A stretch of DNA of 18,574 nucleotides from PCC-6406 sp964353225 (GTDB lineage Bacteria; Cyanobacteriota; Cyanobacteriia; Phormidesmidales; Phormidesmidaceae). Location: the NCBI GenBank assembly GCA_964353225.1, contig CAYGVA010000064.1, positions 1 to 18,574 of the forward strand, read 5' to 3'. A model generated the notes under the pieces. The model was not told the DNA's origin and ran no database searches. It saw only the letters and a program-made list of their open reading frames with translations. Below, one piece after another: positions 1 through 5,990 of the stretch (position 1 is its first letter; each line of letters begins with the position of its first letter). The position numbers and the translations under genes are program-made.

Positions 1-53
1 ACACCAGCGCTCTGCCCGATGCTTTGCAAGGCAGCAACGCCGCTGGCAGTCAT
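1..53 (-). CDS. possible 5' end of a leftward gene cut by the window edge
   Basis: An ATG at 53 (minus strand) opens a frame that stays open for 17 codons to the left edge. It reads Met-Thr-Ala-Ser-Gly-Val-Ala-Ala-Leu-Gln-Ser-Ile-Gly-Gln. An in-frame TAG lies two codons upstream, so the ATG would be the true start. An AGGA lies only one base before the ATG, too close for a good ribosome binding site. The product is not recognisable. It could equally be a chance opening, since a plus-strand frame through the same bases is also open until about 101. Confidence 0.25.
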   Translation of the reverse strand, partial: MTASGVAALQSIGQSAG

Positions 54-123
54 GTCCTAACCGGACTGGACAGGGCTATCACCCTAAAGACAGGGGAATG
101 ACTGTAAAATACCGCGCCCATCG

Positions 124-150
124 TAGGGGTTTGGCAATGTCAAGCCCCTA
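124..150. repeat. hairpin repeat (TAGGGG...CCCCTA)
   Basis: Arms TAGGGGTTTG (124-133) and CAAGCCCCTA (141-150) pair over 10 bp with one G-T wobble and a 7-base loop. No T-run follows, so it is not an ordinary terminator. The form resembles short palindromic repeats scattered between genes in many cyanobacteria (from memory). Confidence 0.6.
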
Positions 151-196
151 TCCAAAGTCGGTACGATGACCAGGATTTGATGGGGTCGCACATCGC

Positions 197-226
197 AGCG
201 CTACGGTCAGGTCTGACCGTAGCGCT
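197..226. repeat. perfect 14-bp inverted repeat with 2-base centre
   Basis: AGCGCTACGGTCAG (197-210) and its exact reverse complement (213-226) are separated by GT. This would form a very stable hairpin or cruciform. No T-run follows it. Confidence 0.8.
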
Positions 227-262
227 CATGTCTGTCCCCTGGGCGGATTTGTTGGCATTGTC

Positions 263-299
263 TTCCCGTTCGCATAGCGATGCCGAAGGCATCGGGGAA
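263..299. repeat. compound hairpin, core CGATGCC-GAA-GGCATCG
   Basis: A perfect 7-bp stem, CGATGCC (278-284) and GGCATCG (288-294), has a GAA loop. It is enclosed by TTCCC (263-267) and GGGAA (295-299). It looks like an intergenic palindromic repeat rather than a terminator. Confidence 0.55.
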
Positions 300-350
300 T
301 CAGTCACTCTTAAGGGCGATCAGGCTTTATCCCACTGGAGGCGTTTAGCC

Positions 351-375
351 TTGGCTTAGCCTACGACTTCGCTCA
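351..375 (+). repeat. left part of a short stem-loop repeat split by the MITE
   Basis: The core CGACTTCGCTC (364-374) matches the cores of two other copies near 1990 and 2035. The left stem TTGGCT (351-356) has its partner AGCCAA at 521-526, on the far side of the MITE-like element. Removing 376-518 and one copy of TCA rejoins the two halves. See the findings. Confidence 0.55.
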
Positions 376-518
376 GAGGCTGTTTGAAAAGGGGTTAGGC
401 CGGTGTTGAATAGGACTGTTAGCAGTTCGTACATCGGTTGGATCCCTAATGTCGCCGTAACCCGTTCTAGGTAGTCCCTATATTCGAATTAACGGTACAA
501 GACTTTTCAAATAGCCTT
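376..518. mobile_element. MITE-like non-autonomous element, 143 bp, probably IS5-type
   Basis: The terminal inverted repeats are GAGGCTGTTTGAAAAG (376-391) and CTTTTCAAATAGCCTT (503-518), which match at 14 of 16 positions. TCA stands directly outside both ends (373-375 and 519-521). That fits a 3-bp target duplication of the TNA type known for part of the IS5 family. The interior has no coding frame. What is seen is the repeats and the duplication; the family assignment is inference from the end sequence and target type. The insertion interrupts a short dispersed repeat, which supports a genuine transposition event. Confidence 0.65.
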
Positions 519-538
519 TCAGCCAAAAGGGTTGGATA

Positions 539-561
539 ATGACATATTAAATACATGTCAT
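539..561. promoter_or_regulatory. operator-like dyad ATGACAT-N9-ATGTCAT
   Basis: Perfect 7-bp arms (539-545 and 555-561) flank an A/T-rich 9-base centre, about 240 bp upstream of frp. The arm length and spacing resemble a binding site for a dimeric regulator, but the regulator is unknown and a chance occurrence is possible. Confidence 0.3.
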
Positions 562-586
562 ATCGATCAATTGAGGACACGAAAAT

Positions 587-641
587 TGATCTAAAAAATG
601 GGCAACCTGTTATTGGGCTATTAGCTTGATTTTTTAGATCA
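587..641. repeat. 13-bp perfect inverted repeat around a 29-base loop
   Basis: TGATCTAAAAAAT (587-599) and ATTTTTTAGATCA (629-641) are exact reverse complements, and a few further pairs are possible outside them. The A-run on one arm and T-run on the other could act as a terminator, but the stem is G/C-poor. It lies about 160 bp before frp and could also be a regulatory structure. Confidence 0.5.
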
Positions 642-799
642 GTTCTCAAAAATAACTTGGACTTACCCCTGATTAGTTGTGTGCGTAAATATGTCAGGGG
701 ATAGGATCATCAGCGGTGTCAGCCTCCAGAGGCGCTTCATCCTTCATGGACGTTGAACAATCAGTTGACTACTCATAATTAATCAAGATTTACATCAAG

Positions 800-1129
800 A
801 TGGGACAGCAGGAACAACCGCAGTGGAATCATGAAGAAACCAAGATTGCAAAAGCAGCCCTTGAGAAGGCGCATGCCACAGAAATTGCAGCCCTGATTCA
901 TTACGTGAAGCAGCAAGCGAGTTTAGTGGCTGAACCTGAAGATGTGTGGCAGCTTCATGATTTCTTGAGTGCAAAAAGACACGATATTGATGGTAAATAC
1001 GATGATCGCGAGTCTTTTTTGATGTATACCTTGTCTAAGCTGATCAAGGATAAATTAATTACCCTGACTGAGCTCGATGGCCTTTCGGCAGACAAGCAAA
1101 CCAAAATCAGCTTGCTGACTCGTATATAA
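800..1129 (+). CDS. frp: fluorescence recovery protein (FRP)
   Basis: FRP binds the photoactivated orange carotenoid protein (OCP), speeds its return to the inactive orange form and detaches it from the phycobilisome, restoring antenna fluorescence after high light. The 109-aa length matches the family. The signature is the stretch around residues 50-70, with Trp50, His53, Asp54 and Arg60 followed by KRHDIDGKYDDR. From memory these sit at the same numbers as the OCP-contacting residues of Synechocystis FRP. The rest is predicted helical and carries no signal peptide, as expected for a cytosolic protein. The ATG at 800 has no clear Shine-Dalgarno sequence. crtW starts 21 bp after the stop on the same strand, so the two are probably co-transcribed. 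No OCP gene is present in the window. Confidence 0.93.
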   Translation: MGQQEQPQWNHEETKIAKAALEKAHATEIAALIHYVKQQASLVAEPEDVWQLHDFLSAKRHDIDGKYDDRESFLMYTLSKLIKDKLITLTELDGLSADKQTKISLLTRI

Positions 1130-1150
1130 ATCTATCCAGGATATTAACGG

Positions 1151-1933
1151 GTGCAAAAGCATAGCGATCGGCGATTATCTTTCAAAGAGTTACGGCGATC
1201 GCTATCGTTTGCAAAGCATCAGGGATTGCTAATTGCCATCCTCATTATCGGGCTCTGGTGTTTGCACCTCTCCCTCGCGCTCCAGATCAGGGTCGCTGAA
1301 ATCCCCGGTTTGATTTTGATCGGACTGGTCCTAGGACAAGCATTTTTAAATACAGGCCTATTTATTACCGCCCATGACGCGATTCATGGCCTGGTATGCC
1401 CCACCCATCGCGGGGTGAATGCGGGCATCGGGATATTTTGTAGTCTGGCCTATGCATCCCTGCCCTATAAAACCCTGCGGTTGAAACACTGGCGGCATCA
1501 CCGTGACCCCATGGGTACCTTCGATCCTGATTTTTGTGGCATCGATCAGGCGGGATTTTTGACCTGCTACCTACATTTCATGGGCCAATATTGGGGGTGG
1601 AAGCAGTTTATCTGTCTGACCAGTGGCGTGAGTCTGATTGCTTTGATAGGCCGTCTTTCGTTGCTCAACTTAGGTTTGTTTTGGGGCTTACCCCTACTGC
1701 TCAGTTCCTTGCAGTTGTTCTATTTTGGGACCTATCGCCCCCATCAAACCCAGGGTGCCAACCATGGCCAGCACCACTGTGCCAAGAGCCATGCCCTGCC
1801 CTGGCTGGGCTCCTTTTTACTCTGCTATCACTTTGGTTACCACCAAGAACATCATGATCATCCAGGGGTGCCCTGGTGGCAGTTGCCTGCGTTATATCAA
1901 TCCACCCGTTATAGCAGTCGCCAGTCCGGCTAG
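1151..1933 (+). CDS. crtW: beta-carotene ketolase, CrtW type
   Basis: This is a membrane di-iron oxygenase of the fatty-acid-desaturase superfamily. It adds a keto group at C4 of beta-ionone rings, giving echinenone or canthaxanthin, the pigments used by OCP. The histidine boxes are visible: HDAIH (75-79), HWRHH (113-117), and CYHFGYHQEHH with His227, 231, 234 and 235. The closing HPGVPWWQLP is typical of cyanobacterial CrtW, and the 260-aa length fits. Hydrophobic segments lie near residues 26-46, 52-73, 155-172 and 174-192. The start is GTG at 1151 with AGGA about nine bases upstream. It directly follows frp. Confusion with a plain fatty acid desaturase is unlikely given the LQLFYFGTYRPH segment near 188-198. 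Confidence 0.9.
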   Translation: MQKHSDRRLSFKELRRSLSFAKHQGLLIAILIIGLWCLHLSLALQIRVAEIPGLILIGLVLGQAFLNTGLFITAHDAIHGLVCPTHRGVNAGIGIFCSLAYASLPYKTLRLKHWRHHRDPMGTFDPDFCGIDQAGFLTCYLHFMGQYWGWKQFICLTSGVSLIALIGRLSLLNLGLFWGLPLLLSSLQLFYFGTYRPHQTQGANHGQHHCAKSHALPWLGSFLLCYHFGYHQEHHDHPGVPWWQLPALYQSTRYSSRQSG

Positions 1934-1986
1934 GACAAGACTGTGAGCCACTTTGCTTATGCGCGTAAGCGTCCCTGGTACTACGC

Positions 1987-2008
1987 TGGCTGAGCGAAGT
2001 CGAAGCCA
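1987..2008 (-). repeat. short stem-loop repeat, copy B
   Basis: On the minus strand it reads GGCTTCGACTTCGCTCAGCC, extended by one T-A pair. The 5-bp stem (TGGCT/AGCCA) encloses the 12-base core TCGACTTCGCTC. It is in the opposite orientation to copy C. Confidence 0.6.
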
Positions 2009-2023
2009 AAACCTATGCAAGAT

Positions 2024-2049
2024 GTCCCCTTCGACTCCGCTCAGGGGAC
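2024..2049 (+). repeat. short stem-loop repeat, copy C
   Basis: The stem GTCCCCT (2024-2030) pairs perfectly with AGGGGAC (2043-2049) around the core TCGACTCCGCTC. The core differs from copy B by one base, while the stem is entirely different yet still paired. Confidence 0.6.
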
Positions 2050-2152
2050 GGTTACCTTACGCGCTAAGAATTGGAGCGATTTAGGTGTCTTAAGCAAAGT
2101 GGCCAGCGTTATAACGCCCCGTCGCTCGGGGGCAGGGGCATTGGGGTGGGGG

Positions 2153-3835
2153 TTAGTGATGGGTGCGCGTAATGCGGTGACTGAGCAAAATCACGGGTAA
2201 CAAGCCCACTAAAAGAATCATCAACGCTGGGGCTGACGCTTCCACCAGGCGCTCATCGGAGGCGTATTGATAGACCCGCACAGCCAACGTATCAAAGTTA
2301 AAGGGCCGCATCACGAGGGTAGCGGGGAGTTCTTTCATCACATCCACAAACACCAGCATCAGGGCCGTGAGTAAGCTGCTCCCCATCAGCGGCACATGGA
2401 TGTTGAGCAAGGTTTGGGTGGGGGAGTTGCCCAAGCTGCGGGCGGCTTCATCTAGGCTGGGCTGAATTTTGGTTAAACCGGCCTCTACGGCACCGAGGGA
2501 AACCGCTAAAAACCGCACCAGGTAGGCAAACACCAAAGCGGTCGCGGTGCCCGTGAGCAGTAGGCCGGGGGAAACGCCAAAGCTATTTTTCACGAGAGTG
2601 GCGATGCCCTGATCTAAGCGAATTACCGGAATTAGGATGCCGATCGCGATGACGGCCCCAGGAATGCCATAGCCCATAGCCGCTAGGCGTACGCCGATTT
2701 TGATCGGTTGGGAGCGGTTGAGCCGGACCCCATAGGCCAGCACCAGGGAAATCACGATCGCCACCCCCGCCGTTATGCTGGCCAGCAAAAAGCTCCGATA
2801 GGCTAGCTCAAAGAACCGTTGATCAAGGGTTTCATCTAAGTGGGTGAGGGTCATCTGGAGGAGGAGCCCCCCTGGTAGCAAGAGTCCCAGCACAATGGGC
2901 AGCCCGCAGACCACCTGAGCCAGTAGCGCCTGTCGCCATCCCAAGCCGTAGCCCGAGACGGCTGGGGTGCGGTTACCGGTTTGGTAGTAACGGGCCTGTC
3001 GCCGCGACCACCGCTCTAGGAGCAGCAGCGCAAAAATGAATAGCATCAGCAGGGCCGACAGTTGGGCCGCTGCCACCCGTTCCCCCATCCCAAACCAAGT
3101 GCGATAAATGCCGCTGGTAAAGGTCGGCACCCCAAAATATTGGACGGTGCCGAAGTCATTGAGGGTTTCCATGAGGGCAAGGGCCAGCCCTGCCATCACC
3201 GCCGGACGCGCCAACGGCAGGGCCACCGTAAAGAAGCTGCGCCAGGGGCCGCAACCCAGGGAGCGACTAGCCTCAAGGGTGCAGCGAGACTGCTCTAAAA
3301 AGGCCACCCGCGCCAGGATATAAACGTAGGGGTAGAGGGTGAGGCTGAGCATGGCGATCGCCCCCCCGAGCGATCGCACATTGGGAAACCAATAGGCGTT
3401 GGCCTTTTCCCAACCAAACAAGGTTCGTAATGTCGTTTGTACGGGGCCGTAATATTCCAGCCAGTCGGTATAGGTATAGGCCAGCAGATAGGCCGGGGCC
3501 GCCAAGGGCAACAGCAACGCCCACTCAAACCAGCGCCGCCCAGGGAAGTCGCAGGCAACCACCAACCAAGCCGTACTCACCCCAATCGCACAGACCCCAA
3601 TGCCAACCCCCACCATTAGGGCGAGGGAGTTGCTGACATATTGGGTCAAAACCGTTGCCGCCAGGTGCTCCCACACCTCTGAGGCATCTGCAAAGATGCT
3701 CCCCAGCACGACCAGCACCGGGAGCGCCACCAGGGCCGCCACCGCCCAAACCACCAGGGTCCAGACACTGCGGGGTTGTCTCAGGCCCGCCCAGAACGTT
3801 TTAAACCGAGGTGGTAAAGAAAGAGAGGTTGACAT
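2153..3835 (-). CDS. futB: ferric iron ABC transporter permease, fused two-module (FutB/FbpB type)
   Basis: This is the inner-membrane channel of a binding-protein-dependent transporter for Fe(III); the periplasmic binding protein and ATPase partners are not in the window. The 560-aa chain holds two permease modules in tandem, about 12 membrane segments. Each has the EAA loop that docks the ATPase: EASRSLGCGPWRSFFTVALP near residues 188-207 and EAARSLGNSPTQTLLNIHVP near 463-482. The second is followed by MKELPATL, typical of the iron (Fut/Fbp/Sfu) group. A TTG start four codons upstream (3847) is possible; the ATG at 3835 is preferred. Neither has a good ribosome binding site. It follows a FeoA-domain gene by 83 bp on the same strand, so co-transcription is likely. 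Thiamine or phosphonate permeases of related build are less likely alternatives. Confidence 0.85.
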   Translation of the reverse strand: MSTSLSLPPRFKTFWAGLRQPRSVWTLVVWAVAALVALPVLVVLGSIFADASEVWEHLAATVLTQYVSNSLALMVGVGIGVCAIGVSTAWLVVACDFPGRRWFEWALLLPLAAPAYLLAYTYTDWLEYYGPVQTTLRTLFGWEKANAYWFPNVRSLGGAIAMLSLTLYPYVYILARVAFLEQSRCTLEASRSLGCGPWRSFFTVALPLARPAVMAGLALALMETLNDFGTVQYFGVPTFTSGIYRTWFGMGERVAAAQLSALLMLFIFALLLLERWSRRQARYYQTGNRTPAVSGYGLGWRQALLAQVVCGLPIVLGLLLPGGLLLQMTLTHLDETLDQRFFELAYRSFLLASITAGVAIVISLVLAYGVRLNRSQPIKIGVRLAAMGYGIPGAVIAIGILIPVIRLDQGIATLVKNSFGVSPGLLLTGTATALVFAYLVRFLAVSLGAVEAGLTKIQPSLDEAARSLGNSPTQTLLNIHVPLMGSSLLTALMLVFVDVMKELPATLVMRPFNFDTLAVRVYQYASDERLVEASAPALMILLVGLLPVILLSHRITRTHH

Positions 3836-3918
3836 CAACAGGGACAATGCTTGCGGGCTACTGACTTACTATGCCACTCGGCCCATCGCTCTGGTGACTA
3901 ATTGAGAAATATTAGTGT

Positions 3919-4269
3919 TTAGGTTGCCGGTATTTTGCCAGGGGCGGGCATCACTAAAGGTCGATCCGGCACCGCCTCGACCTCTGCCCTAGGACTCACC
4001 CTAATCTGGCGGGCGATCGCTGCGCCCAACCCCACATTGCCTTGGGGGCAGGCCACAATGACTGAACCACTGTCCGCGCAACTCAGCACGGTTACCATCC
4101 GGCCTGATCTAAGCCCTAAGCGCTGTAGCTGTTGAACCGTGGACTGACTGCCCTTGACCCTTTGGATGATGAGGCGATCTCCTACACCAGCGTTCGCCAA
4201 AGAGCAGGATAAGTCATGCTCACTGAGGGCCACGTTATCCTCTGCGATGGCACCCCCGACAAACGTCAT
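3919..4269 (-). CDS. feoA: FeoA-domain protein
   Basis: FeoA domains are small SH3-like beta-barrels that in ferrous iron uptake act as accessory or regulatory partners of the FeoB permease. The 116-aa product has the family pattern: a G(V)GDRL start of the first strand, then QRLGLRSGRMVTVLS and the closing NVGLGAAIARQIRV. The N-terminal ~25 residues and a C-terminal tail of ~25 residues lie outside the domain. The start chosen is ATG at 4269. The frame stays open upstream to an ATG at 4344 and a TTG at 4374, but those extra residues do not look like the family. It lies 83 bp ahead of the ferric permease gene with no FeoB alongside, so its partner is uncertain; it may act with the Fut-type system or with FeoB encoded elsewhere. 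Confidence 0.8.
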   Translation of the reverse strand: MTFVGGAIAEDNVALSEHDLSCSLANAGVGDRLIIQRVKGSQSTVQQLQRLGLRSGRMVTVLSCADSGSVIVACPQGNVGLGAAIARQIRVSPRAEVEAVPDRPLVMPAPGKIPAT

Positions 4270-4470
4270 CGGCCAGACGTCTAAAACCGAGTCACGCCCC
4301 CTTGAACACCATTCCTTGAGCGTCCTCAATGCAAAAATTGTCATCTCAATATGGCCACTGGCTATCAAGAACAAATCGCATCTAAAGCCTATCTCAGAGA
4401 GCGGTTCCCTGCCAATAGCCTGGTTCGATCCGCACGTTGCCCCCAGGAAAACGATGCGCTGGGCTCGCCC

Positions 4471-5079
4471 TCATAAATGCTTCTGCATCAAGTCTGGCAA
4501 CATTGCCGCAGTCACCTTGCTATAACGCTGCTTACCCGGCATGAAAACTAAATGGGGTCCCGCTTTACACCGATCCATACAACCTGTTTTTTTGACGATG
4601 ATCTGCTCAGATCGTCCTGATTCGACTAGTGCAGCCTCTAGAAAATGACATAACGCTCCACTGCCGCGCTTGCGGCAACCGGACTTATTGCAAATCAACA
4701 CTTGCTTCAGTTTTTGGGGCGAGGATTTTGCTGTTGTCGAGCGTGAGCTTGCCTGTACCGGCAACGGGTTCACTGCAGCCAGATCCGAAATCTTGATGAC
4801 TTCATGGGCTTTATATCGCCACTCTTGGGTCTCGGGATCCAGCTTTTGCTGACCCACGAGGCGAACCCAGTCCCCTGGGGTGAGATATCCGTACAGCATG
4901 AGCCGTAATGACTTACTGAGCTTCACTGATATTTCCCCTGTCGAGGTCTGCACCGCCATGAATTTGTGGGGAGATGACGCTCCAGGGATAAACCCAAGCA
5001 AACGACCTTCTAGGCAAAAGTGTGATTTGACGGCAGCAGTAGCCATATCAGCGATCTCGACGAAACTCTTGCAATTCAT
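4471..5079 (-). CDS. [2Fe-2S] thioredoxin-like ferredoxin with extra N-terminal domain
   Basis: The C-terminal half (about 125-202) is a thioredoxin-fold [2Fe-2S] domain. The candidate cluster ligands are Cys130 and Cys135 (ICNKSGCRKRGSG) and Cys167 and Cys171 (CMDRCKAGP). The N-terminal ~100 residues (LEGRLLGFIPG... through WVRLVGQQ) look like a small beta-barrel, OB-like, joined by a Ser/Thr/Lys-rich linker (108-122). The role is unknown; electron transfer or iron-sulfur sensing is inference. The start is ATG at 5079. A second ATG at 5046 has a GAGA eight bases upstream and is also plausible. It stands 200 bp ahead of the FeoA gene and behind dps, inside a group of iron-related genes, which suggests a link to iron status. 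It is not a plant-type ferredoxin. Confidence 0.8.
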   Translation of the reverse strand: MNCKSFVEIADMATAAVKSHFCLEGRLLGFIPGASSPHKFMAVQTSTGEISVKLSKSLRLMLYGYLTPGDWVRLVGQQKLDPETQEWRYKAHEVIKISDLAAVNPLPVQASSRSTTAKSSPQKLKQVLICNKSGCRKRGSGALCHFLEAALVESGRSEQIIVKKTGCMDRCKAGPHLVFMPGKQRYSKVTAAMLPDLMQKHL

Positions 5080-5362
5080 TCTACTATTTTTTATGCATCA
5101 GATAGGAAGCATTCTGATCACCGCCGTCCTTCTATGATCAAACAAGATGCAACTCAATCTGTCCGCATGCCCAAGCAGTGCAGCAGCCCAAAGCCACCAA
5201 GACAACCTTTGGATAGGCATCTCAGCTTGCTTCCCTTGCCGAAGGGAGAGGAAGGCATGGTGAGCTGACTCCTCCGCAGAGAGCCATTTCAGTAGGGGTA
5301 TGGCGACATGACATCTTTTTGCTATTGAAATGTATTCTCATCTGCTGCTACCATGATTTCAA
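5080..5362. other. gene-free stretch upstream of the [2Fe-2S] protein
   Basis: It must hold the leftward promoter of the gene starting at 5079. A weak candidate is TTGAGT, 17 bases, TAGAAG on the minus strand around 5130-5158. A 6-bp dyad ATCAGA...TCTGAT lies at 5097-5118. A nested hairpin lies at 5221-5268: outer TCAGCT/AGCTGA, inner CCCTT-GCCG-AAGGG. No coding frame is convincing. Confidence 0.4.
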
Positions 5363-5400
5363 GCATAAATAAAGGAGCCCTGACGATACAGGACTCCCTT
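5363..5400 (-). terminator. intrinsic terminator of dps
   Basis: On the minus strand, GGAGTCCTG (5397-5389) pairs with CAGGGCTCC (5382-5374) over 9 bp with one G-T pair. The loop is 6 bases and is followed by TTTATTTAT. It lies about 50 bp after the dps stop and should isolate dps from the [2Fe-2S] gene. Confidence 0.8.
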
Positions 5401-5450
5401 TGATGCGATGTACAACCCATGCGCAGGAGGCTGAAATAAAAACGCTAACT

Positions 5451-5990
5451 TTAGCCCTGGGTTACCACCAGCGTGTCGGAAGCCAGGAAGTGGTCGAGGT
5501 GGTAAGCTCGCTCTTCGGTGGTGAGCAAAATCGTCTCGTAAAGGTAGCGCGTAGCGCGATCGCCCAGGCTCTCCGCTTGAGACGCATGGCGACGCAGCAC
5601 TTGCAAAACCGCTTGCTCGGCTTGGAGATCATGCATCAACATTGCACGACAGGCAAAGATGCCATCTTCCTCGGGGGAAAAACAGCAGAGTTCTGCCAAC
5701 TTGGTAAAGCTTGCTGCCGGAACGCCCCCTAACCCGTTGAGGCGCTCCCCTAAATCATGCACATGCCCTTTAACTTGATCGTAAGACTCCTCAAAAAACT
5801 GATGCAGGGGGTAAAAATCTGCTCCCTCAACCACGAAGTGATGCTTTTGATATTGCAGATAAAGACCTTGGAAGCTAGCTAAAGTGATATTTAAGCCTTC
5901 ACAGATGGGCTCAGTTATGGTCTTTTCCAGGCCAATGACATTGTTAGAAACTTGTCCAAAATCTACAACCAGCGCTGATGTAGTTGTCAT
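5451..5990 (-). CDS. dps: Dps-family mini-ferritin (DpsA/MrgA type)
   Basis: Dps proteins form 12-subunit cages that oxidise Fe(II) with peroxide and store the mineral, protecting DNA; the Synechocystis member also takes part in iron mobilisation. The 179-aa, mostly helical chain has the family signature from residue 46, YQKHHFVVEGADFYPLHQFF, and GHVHDLGERLNGLGG. The ferroxidase candidates are His51, His63, Glu67 and Glu82. At the position four before Glu82, where most Dps have Asp, there is His78. This resembles the His-type ferroxidase centre described for Thermosynechococcus DpsA and a Nostoc Dps (from memory). The start is ATG at 5990 with GGAG five bases upstream, a strong ribosome binding site. 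A terminator follows, so it is probably transcribed alone. The N-terminal ~25 residues are an extension beyond the core. Confidence 0.9.
   Translation of the reverse strand: MTTTSALVVDFGQVSNNVIGLEKTITEPICEGLNITLASFQGLYLQYQKHHFVVEGADFYPLHQFFEESYDQVKGHVHDLGERLNGLGGVPAASFTKLAELCCFSPEEDGIFACRAMLMHDLQAEQAVLQVLRRHASQAESLGDRATRYLYETILLTTEERAYHLDHFLASDTLVVTQG

Larger units (their letters stand above)
54..799. other. 746-bp gene-free stretch rich in hairpins, upstream of frp
   Basis: I found no credible gene here; the short open frames run across repeats. The stretch holds, in order: a 10-bp hairpin at 124-150, a perfect 14-bp inverted repeat at 197-226, a hairpin at 263-299, half of a short dispersed repeat ending at 375, a MITE-like element at 376-518, a 7-bp operator-like dyad at 539-561, and a 13-bp inverted repeat at 587-641. 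Each is listed separately. The last ~280 bp must contain the frp promoter. A possible match is TTGAAC at 753 with CATAAT at 774, but the spacer is only 15 bases, so this is weak. Confidence 0.6.
1947..2103. repeat. 157-bp interrupted palindrome between convergent crtW and futB
   Basis: Three nested pairs of arms share one axis. The outer pair is GCCACTTTGCTTA (1947-1959) with its exact complement at 2091-2103. The middle pair is GCGCGTAAG (1961-1969) with CTTACGCGC (2056-2064). The inner pair is TGAGCGAAGTCGAAG (1991-2005) with CTTCGACTCCGCTCA (2030-2044), one mismatch. It sits 13 bp after the crtW stop, so it may act as a two-way terminator or be a decayed mobile element. No flanking duplication is evident. 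Confidence 0.65.

Noticed and set aside
124..226. Possible CRISPR array because of adjacent palindromes
   Set aside because: The palindromes differ in sequence and there are no regular spacers or repeated units.
177..359. 60-codon open frame on the plus strand
   Set aside because: It runs through two hairpin repeats (197-226 and 263-299), has no ribosome binding site and no protein-like pattern.
4418..4432. GGTTCGATCC, resembling a tRNA T-loop
   Set aside because: The flanking bases do not form a 5-bp T stem, and no acceptor, D or anticodon arm can be placed upstream.
5221..5268. Possible riboswitch upstream of the [2Fe-2S] gene
   Set aside because: The nested hairpin does not match the conserved core of any riboswitch class I know; kept only as an unassigned structure.
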